Assembly (NCBI RefSeq): GCF_005146945.1
Contig: NZ_SWMS01000027.1
Coordinates: 1-64,000 of the forward strand
Reading direction: 5' to 3'
DNA: 64,000 bases
DNA from: Prauserella endophytica
GTDB taxonomy: Bacteria; Actinomycetota; Actinomycetes; Mycobacteriales; Pseudonocardiaceae
Shown here: positions 58,768 through 64,000 of the stretch, in pieces
Position numbering within the stretch: position 1 is the stretch's first letter
Layout: each line of letters opens with the position of its first letter
Notes under the pieces: model-generated
What the model was told of the DNA's origin: nothing
Database searches by the model: none
Seen by the model: only the letters and a program-made list of their open reading frames with translations
Position numbers and translations under genes: made by a program

Positions 58768-59730
58768 CTAGACACGGGAATCCGTAACTGGCCGTGTGGC
58801 TCCCAGGTAGTCGTCTCCCGACCAGCGGTAGGGGGCGATCTTGATGGGCTGGTTGAAGGTCGGGGCGTGCACCATCTTTCCTGCACCGATGTACAGACCG
58901 ACGTGGTGGACATTGCCTGGTGTGCCGTAGAAGACCAGGTCGCCGGGAAGCAGCGGCTGCCCCGCGGGTACCAGCGGACCGGCGTTGTACTGCGTCTGGG
59001 CTGTCCGAGGCAGGTTGATCCCAGCGGCGTTGTAGGCGGCTTTGGTGAGGCCGGAGCAGTCGAAGCCGGCATGTCCGCCGGCGGGTCCGTTGCCGCCCCA
59101 GACGTACGGGAGGCCGAGTTGGCCGCAGGCGAAGTTGATTGCCATGATTGCGGCCGGGTTGGGTGCCTGGATCTTGTTGCAGTCGCCGGTTCCGACGGTG
59201 GCGCTGCCGTAGCGTTTTGCTTGTGCCAGAACGCCGTTGACGTACTCCTCGTCATGGTTGTAGGCGAACAGGGCCTTGCGGATGTCTTTCTGTGCGCCGG
59301 AGTCGCACAGGTAGAACGCGGCGGCGTAGATGGCGTCGTGTGGGTTGTAGCGGGAGGGCGGGTTCGAGCCGCCGGGTGGGATCGTGTGGCGTGCGATGAC
59401 GCCGTCGAAGGTGGGCTTGAGGAACTGCATGGGTCCACCGGCTCCCATGTAGTTCTCGCCTTCGGCGATGCCTTCGCCGGATCCGCGGCCGTGCTTGGAT
59501 TCGGCGTCGCCGATCGCGGCGAGGATCGTCCAGTCCAACCCTGGGCACACGGAGGCTGCTGCGCGGTAGAGCGACAGGTAGTCGTTGGGGATCTCGGCGA
59601 TCGCGGCCTGGCTCGGTTCGGTGCCACCTGTGCCGAACAGCGCACTGACGATGGCTTTGCCGACACCTCCGATGAGGATGAGGATGGGGATGGCGATGAT
59701 GGCCGCGACAGCGGCAACGGCGATCTTCAT
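58768..59730 (-). CDS. Bifunctional SLT-NlpC/P60 cell-wall hydrolase
   Basis: This 320-aa protein has an N-terminal membrane segment (VAAVAAIIAIPILILIGGVG), a transglycosylase-like domain (LAAIGDAESKHGRG, AGGPMQFLKPTFDG) and a C-terminal NlpC/P60 domain with the catalytic Cys in HAGFDCSGLTKAAYNAAG and His in HHVGLYIGAGKMVHAP. It should open peptidoglycan for the conjugation channel. ATG 59730 has GGAGGTGA six bases upstream; the longer upstream open frame overlaps the next gene. It is the last gene of the minus-strand transfer module seen here. Confidence 0.88.
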   Translation of the reverse strand: MKIAVAAVAAIIAIPILILIGGVGKAIVSALFGTGGTEPSQAAIAEIPNDYLSLYRAAASVCPGLDWTILAAIGDAESKHGRGSGEGIAEGENYMGAGGPMQFLKPTFDGVIARHTIPPGGSNPPSRYNPHDAIYAAAFYLCDSGAQKDIRKALFAYNHDEEYVNGVLAQAKRYGSATVGTGDCNKIQAPNPAAIMAINFACGQLGLPYVWGGNGPAGGHAGFDCSGLTKAAYNAAGINLPRTAQTQYNAGPLVPAGQPLLPGDLVFYGTPGNVHHVGLYIGAGKMVHAPTFNQPIKIAPYRWSGDDYLGATRPVTDSRV

Positions 59731-59734
59731 GGGG

Positions 59735-60778
59735 TCACCTCCGGAAGCGGCTGGTGGGAAGGGGTGGCGGGAGCGGGTCCGGCGCGGCCAGTTCCGCGGG
59801 CGCCTGCTGCGCCTGGGGCGAGGTCGAGGACGGCGCCGCGGTGGGCGGGTCGACGTGGGGCCAGAGCCGCGCGAGCTCGACGAGGCGCAGCCGGCCCGGC
59901 CGTCGTGATGCCGGAGCGGAGATTGGCAACCAGCGCGCCGCTGCGGGGTTGTCCTCGCCGGCCGCGCCTGCGACATCTGCGGCGCTGGTGGCTACGGGCA
60001 CGAGCGCTGGTCGGTCCAACTGGGACAGTGCGTCGGCGAGTGCTCGACGGGCGGTGGTTTCGCGGCGGTTGGTGGGCAGCCACACCAGGATGGGTGTGGT
60101 GATTCCTGTTGCGGTGGCGAGCTTTTCGTAGCCGTGCAGCTTGCGGCCGAGCTTGCCGAGGTCCTCGGTGCCGAAGTCGAATTCGAGGAAGAACTCGATC
60201 TGGTGGCCGTCTTCGCGCCAGCGGCCGTAGGCGTCGGGGCGGACCATGTCGCCGAAGAGCCGGCCGCAGCGCAGTTCGGACCACCACGCGGTCAGGCGTC
60301 CGCGGGCACCGGGCTCCCGGCTCAGTGCGACGAGGCTCGTGAAGAAGCCGTTGACGCCCACGGTGTGCGCGAGGCGCAGGGAGTGGGCGATGCCGATGGC
60401 GTCTTCGTGGCGATAGCCGAGTTGTTTGGGGTCCAGACCGTCCTCGTAGGCGAGCGCCACGGAGCCGGCGATGTCGAGCACGTAGTGCATCGGGGCGGTG
60501 CCGGAGCTGACGAACGGCTGGAAGCGGTCGACGACGCGCCACTTGAACAGGTCCAGCAGGCGGTGGTTGGCCGCGCGCATGGTCGGGTAGCAGAGCTCGA
60601 CGATCTGCTGGGTGGTGAAGACCTTGTGTTCGTTCAGCATCCGGGCCAGCCACCGGTCCCGGAGGGTGAGCCGCCCGGCGAGCTGGGCGTGGTGCTCCCC
60701 GGTGGTGGCCGCCCGTGGTGTGGGGCGCTGGGGCATGTGCCCGCGCAATGCCCTCTGAGGCGTGGGATTCGAGATCAT
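59735..60778 (-). CDS. Replication-relaxation family protein
   Basis: This 347-aa protein fits the actinobacterial replication-relaxation family (PF13814). The N-terminal helix-turn-helix part reads RDRWLARMLNEHKVFTTQQI, CYPTMRAANHRLLDLFKWR and VDRFQPFVSSGTAPMHYVLD. The core continues LEFDFGTEDLGKLGRKLHGY. Such genes lie beside TraG-type ATPases on actinobacterial plasmids and may encode a relaxosome or replication component. GGGAGGTG lies ten bases before ATG 60778. Its stop is four bases before the hydrolase gene start. Confidence 0.87.
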   Translation of the reverse strand: MISNPTPQRALRGHMPQRPTPRAATTGEHHAQLAGRLTLRDRWLARMLNEHKVFTTQQIVELCYPTMRAANHRLLDLFKWRVVDRFQPFVSSGTAPMHYVLDIAGSVALAYEDGLDPKQLGYRHEDAIGIAHSLRLAHTVGVNGFFTSLVALSREPGARGRLTAWWSELRCGRLFGDMVRPDAYGRWREDGHQIEFFLEFDFGTEDLGKLGRKLHGYEKLATATGITTPILVWLPTNRRETTARRALADALSQLDRPALVPVATSAADVAGAAGEDNPAAARWLPISAPASRRPGRLRLVELARLWPHVDPPTAAPSSTSPQAQQAPAELAAPDPLPPPLPTSRFRR

Positions 60779-60906
60779 GGGTAGGCACCTCCCAGGCGTT
60801 GGCCGGAATGGGGGAAGGCGAGGGGCAACGCATTGCGGGCATCACCGGAGCGGACGTGCGCAGTAGGTGAGCCCGCATGCGTTGCGGGAGAACGAGATCT
60901 GCCGGG

Positions 60907-63450
60907 TCAGGCCGCGCGGCGCGGGTCCACAGTGGGCTGATCGGCGCGGCGCGTTGCGGTATCGGCGTCGGTGACGGGCGGGCGGGTATTGACCCTGGCT
61001 GCTTTGCGGATTGCCTTGGCGCGTCCGGGAATCGCGGGCGGGAGCTTCTCGGTAACCGCGGTGAACGGCGGCGCTTCCTCGCCGCCCAGGACTAGCCGAG
61101 CGGCGACGTGGTACACGCCGAGGTTGGACAGGTCGTGATCAGAAAGCCGCGGCATGGTGTGCCGTGCGAGGCGTTTGGCGTCCTCGGGGCTGGCGTTGAA
61201 GAAGATCTTGCTGCGGGCGTTGGTGCTGATGCCCTCTTCGAGCTCCTTCGGTAGCTGCCCGAGGTACTGGTGCGCCAACGCCATCGAGAGCCGGTAACCA
61301 CGGGCCTCGGCGAGCATGTCCTCCAACGGATAGGCCAAGTTCAAGAAGTTGTGGCACTCGTCCACGTACAGGCCGCAGTCGCGGCGTTGACGCTGCGGGA
61401 CGCGAGCTCGGCGAGTCGCGGCCTGCCAGGTGCGCGCCACGACGATGGAGCCGACCAGCCGCGCGGTTTCCATTCCCAGCGCGTCGCGAGCGATGCGCAC
61501 CAGGCAGATCCCGCCAGTGTTGAGCACCTCGTCCATGTCCACCGTGGACTGACCACCGGCGATGGCGGCGCGGACGAAGGGACGCAAGAGGAAACCGCGG
61601 ACCTTGTTCATCAGCGGCGCGATCACTTGCGCCCGGCTGGCTTCGGACAGGTCGTCGTACCAGGACCAGAAGCCCTTGAGGACCTCGTCGTCGATCTGGT
61701 CGCAGGCTCGTTGCCGGAACGCCGGCACGGTGAGCAGCTTGGGCAGGTCGACCAGGGTCGGCGTGCCGGGCATCGCGGTCAGCGTGAGCAGCCCGGCGCG
61801 GAGGATGTCGTCAGTGCGCGGCCCCCAGGACGAGGCGTAGATCCGGGAGAAGATGCTGACGAGGTTGTCGACCGCGCGGGCCTTGTCAGCACCCTCCAGG
61901 GGGTTGAGCACCGGTGGGCGGGCTCGGGAGTCGGCGTCGAAGAGCACCACTTTCTCGCCGAGTTCCTCGGGCAGGCGCATGAGGATGTCGGAGACGAGGT
62001 CTCCCTTGGGGTCGACCACGACGACGCCGCGGCCGGCCTCGGCGTCGGCCAGGATCATCCGGGCCATCAGCTCGGACTTGCCTGAGCCGGTGGCGCCGAG
62101 GATGTGCAGGTGGTGGCGGGCGTCGGCGACGTGCAGGCCGACCGGGCGGGAGTGCCCGGAGTCCGACAGCCCCAGGGGCTTGATCTGCTCGCCGGTCGTG
62201 GCGATGCCCGGTGGGGGCGGCACAGCTTTCGCGCCGGCCCGCTGCAGGCCGGGTGTGGACTCGTCGATCGGCAGGTGCGCGATCGCGGCCAACTCGGGGA
62301 TCGAGAGCAGGTCGCCCTTGCCGAGTCGGCGTTCGGCCAGCACGGCGACCGGATCGCGGCGCAGCCGGACCCGGCGGTAGTAGTTGTGCTCGGAGTAGGC
62401 GGCGAACGCCGAGGCGATCGCGTGCCCGCGGCCCCGCAGCACCTCCCGCACCGCCTGGACCTCGCCCGAGGTGGCGTCCTCGGGCACGGTGGTGGCCACG
62501 GCATAGCGGATGCGGGTCTCGAACTGGTTCGCCCGTAGCTTCTCCACGACCGCGCGGTCCTGGGCGGCGTACTCCAGGCTGGTCTGCCGATCCAGTCCCG
62601 GTGTCCGCGTGCTGGTCGACGGCTTCGGGGTCTTGCCCGGCGTGATGGCGTCGAGCAGCCGGCCGACCAGGTGGACCGAGCCGCCCGCGTGCACTCGCCG
62701 GGCGGCGCGGCGCGCCTTGGTCACGCGGTGGCCTGCGACGGGGCGGGCGAGGATCTGCACGCAGGCTCGCTCGTGCGGGCCCAGCCCGACCGGTGCGCCG
62801 AGCATCGCCCGGATCGGGTCGGCTGGGTGCTCGGTGCGGATCGGCAGGGCTTCCGAGCGCGCCAGCCGCAGCTCGCCGCCGACCGCTTCGACGCGCCGGC
62901 CCGCTGCCGCCGTGGTCGGGATCGGGGGCTTGGCGGGGGTGGTGCGGGTGTGCGCGCCGGGCCAGGCGGCCTCGATCGCGCGCTCGACCATGCCGGGCGG
63001 CACCAGGCCGGGCACCCACAGGCGGATCTGCACGCCGTCGTCGGTGAACGTCAGCTCGAAGGCCAGGTGCGGCTGTCCGCCGAAGCGGCGCAGCCATCCG
63101 GGTCGCAGGAGGCCGACGAGGTTGGACCACACGGTGATCGCGCCCGTGGGGTCGACCATGGGCGGCGCGAGCACGGTGACCGCGCGGGCGTCGGTCATCA
63201 GGCGCTGGTGGTAGCGGCGGCGCCACCGGCGCCGCGCGATGACCGCTGCGGTGACGACGACCGCGAGCACCGGCCCGACGATCGGGCCCCACATGAGGGC
63301 GAGATCGCGCAGGTGCGCCAGCACGTTCTGGAACGCGCCGAGCGGGTCACGCAGGTAGTCGCCGACCGGTGAGGCGAGGACCTCCGCGGCCTGCTCGACC
63401 CGCGGAGGGACCAGGGTGGACAGGGGTGTGGTGGTGATTGGCCAGGACAT
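60907..63450 (-). CDS. TraG/VirD4-type conjugative transfer ATPase
   Basis: This 847-aa protein has an N-terminal membrane segment (IVGPVLAVVVTAAVIARRRW, about 60-75) and a cytosolic ATPase domain. Walker A is HILGATGSGKSELMARMILA near residue 453, then GVVVVDPKGDLVSDIL; Walker B is CGLYVDECHNFLNLAYPLED near residue 697. It resembles the type IV secretion coupling protein (TraD/TraG/HerA-like) that moves DNA to the recipient. GGGAGGTCC lies six bases before ATG 63450. It follows the GP88-like gene by 49 bp. Confidence 0.88.
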   Translation of the reverse strand: MSWPITTTPLSTLVPPRVEQAAEVLASPVGDYLRDPLGAFQNVLAHLRDLALMWGPIVGPVLAVVVTAAVIARRRWRRRYHQRLMTDARAVTVLAPPMVDPTGAITVWSNLVGLLRPGWLRRFGGQPHLAFELTFTDDGVQIRLWVPGLVPPGMVERAIEAAWPGAHTRTTPAKPPIPTTAAAGRRVEAVGGELRLARSEALPIRTEHPADPIRAMLGAPVGLGPHERACVQILARPVAGHRVTKARRAARRVHAGGSVHLVGRLLDAITPGKTPKPSTSTRTPGLDRQTSLEYAAQDRAVVEKLRANQFETRIRYAVATTVPEDATSGEVQAVREVLRGRGHAIASAFAAYSEHNYYRRVRLRRDPVAVLAERRLGKGDLLSIPELAAIAHLPIDESTPGLQRAGAKAVPPPPGIATTGEQIKPLGLSDSGHSRPVGLHVADARHHLHILGATGSGKSELMARMILADAEAGRGVVVVDPKGDLVSDILMRLPEELGEKVVLFDADSRARPPVLNPLEGADKARAVDNLVSIFSRIYASSWGPRTDDILRAGLLTLTAMPGTPTLVDLPKLLTVPAFRQRACDQIDDEVLKGFWSWYDDLSEASRAQVIAPLMNKVRGFLLRPFVRAAIAGGQSTVDMDEVLNTGGICLVRIARDALGMETARLVGSIVVARTWQAATRRARVPQRQRRDCGLYVDECHNFLNLAYPLEDMLAEARGYRLSMALAHQYLGQLPKELEEGISTNARSKIFFNASPEDAKRLARHTMPRLSDHDLSNLGVYHVAARLVLGGEEAPPFTAVTEKLPPAIPGRAKAIRKAARVNTRPPVTDADTATRRADQPTVDPRRAA

Positions 63451-63499
63451 CGGGGACCTCCCCACGCAAAGCGGTCGACGGGACGGGCGCGAGCTGCGG

Positions 63500-64000
63500 T
63501 CAGGCCGCCCGTGGCTGGTCGCCCGGCATCGAGCTGGGCTCGGCCGTGGGCGGCTGGCTGTGGTCGGAGCGGGTGTTGTCGACGACGAGCCGCAGGTGCC
63601 GGCGGCCTCGGCGGGCGGCGCGGTCGGCGTCGACCTCGGCTTGCCACTCGGAGAACCGGCGCCCGGCCAGCCGCTTGAGATAGGTGGGAATGCGGTTGGC
63701 CGGCACACCGACCAGCCGCGGGCCCAGGACCGCGAGCAGGTCGCTGGCTTCCTGCGAGGCCCAGCCCGCCTCGGTGATCGCGGACTCGTCGGGAAACACA
63801 TCCGCGACCCGATCGACGGCAGGATTCAGCGCGGCATCCTGTGTCCCGCCATACGAGTAGACCCACAGAAAATTCGGCGGCGGGTCAGGCTCGACCAGCG
63901 TCCGGAATCGGGACACCTCTTTGGTGTAGGCGTAGAAATTCGTGTCGGATCGAGCTCGGCAGATATCCAGCCAAGCCTGAAGATAGGAGTCGGAAAAGAA
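63500..64000 (-). CDS. GP88-like domain protein, partial
   Basis: The last 166 or so codons are visible; the N-terminus lies beyond the right edge. The frame reads FFSDSYLQAWLDIC, NFYAYTKEVSRFRTLV, then YSYGGTQDAALNP, matching the C-terminal half of the GP88 family, where a DSGDFxS, xYxxAWxxI and FYAYTK pattern is typical. GP88 proteins occur in actinophages and plasmids; the biochemical role is not established. The tail is basic (DADRAARRGRRHLRLVV). It precedes the TraG-type gene by 49 bp, so it is probably in the same transfer transcript. Confidence 0.75.
   Translation of the reverse strand, partial: FFSDSYLQAWLDICRARSDTNFYAYTKEVSRFRTLVEPDPPPNFLWVYSYGGTQDAALNPAVDRVADVFPDESAITEAGWASQEASDLLAVLGPRLVGVPANRIPTYLKRLAGRRFSEWQAEVDADRAARRGRRHLRLVVDNTRSDHSQPPTAEPSSMPGDQPRAA

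Overview
The window looks like high-GC actinomycete DNA, most likely from the Pseudonocardiaceae/Pseudonocardiales. This is an inference from GC-rich codon use, frequent GTG starts, tight ATGA/GTGA overlaps, large XRE regulators, a Tad pilus locus ending in a LysM-BTAD regulator, and actinobacterial FxLD lanthipeptide genes. No rRNA, tRNA, complete insertion sequence or CRISPR array was found.

1-16.7 kb. The minus strand from 10.7 kb to the left edge carries a long run of genes: a radical SAM enzyme, a DnaQ-like exonuclease (apparently frameshifted), a P-loop ATPase, an aldo/keto reductase, three small Cys-containing proteins, and then a class I FxLD lanthipeptide locus. That locus has a 56-aa precursor, LanB, LanC, and one reading frame joining a SpaB_C-type domain to a PIMT-like FxLD methyltransferase, cut by the window edge. 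On the plus strand are an XRE regulator, an L-asparaginase and a PPC/DUF296 protein. A tyrosine phosphatase and an XRE/TPR regulator follow on the minus strand.

16.9-25.9 kb. Four small genes precede a tightly coupled eight-gene operon on the plus strand: MoaA-like radical SAM, B12-type radical SAM, stand-alone class II aaRS-like ligase, S66 (MccF/LdcA-like) peptidase, an unknown 130-aa protein, SDR, WYL regulator and HhH-GPD glycosylase. I recognise no described pathway with this composition, and it is my best candidate for an undescribed system. Its leader has a decayed second copy about 4 kb upstream on the opposite strand.

26.2-39.4 kb. This is a Tad (Flp-type) pilus locus: A24 prepilin peptidase, lipoprotein, secreted protein, SAF/CpaB-like, CpaE-like, CpaF, TadB, TadC, Flp-like pilin, two TadE-like pseudopilins, a TadG-like protein and a membrane LysM-BTAD regulator. 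A divergent HxlR regulator ends the block.

39.4-41.3 kb is a less GC-rich stretch without convincing genes. It holds a 30-bp tandem repeat array, an inverted repeat and a motif that recurs exactly 17.4 kb downstream.

41.3-58.7 kb is a plus-strand array of short plasmid/phage-type genes with strong Shine-Dalgarno sites and several internal hairpins. Inside it lie a Mom-like DNA modification protein between two PP-loop (PAPS-reductase-like) proteins, a DprA homologue overlapping a YgjP-type metalloprotease, and recombinase-like small proteins. 58.8-64 kb (minus) carries a conjugation module: SLT-NlpC/P60 wall hydrolase, replication-relaxation protein, TraG/VirD4-type ATPase and a partial GP88-like protein. 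At least 41-64 kb therefore reads as a conjugative plasmid or integrative conjugative element; whether the Tad block belongs to it cannot be settled from this window.
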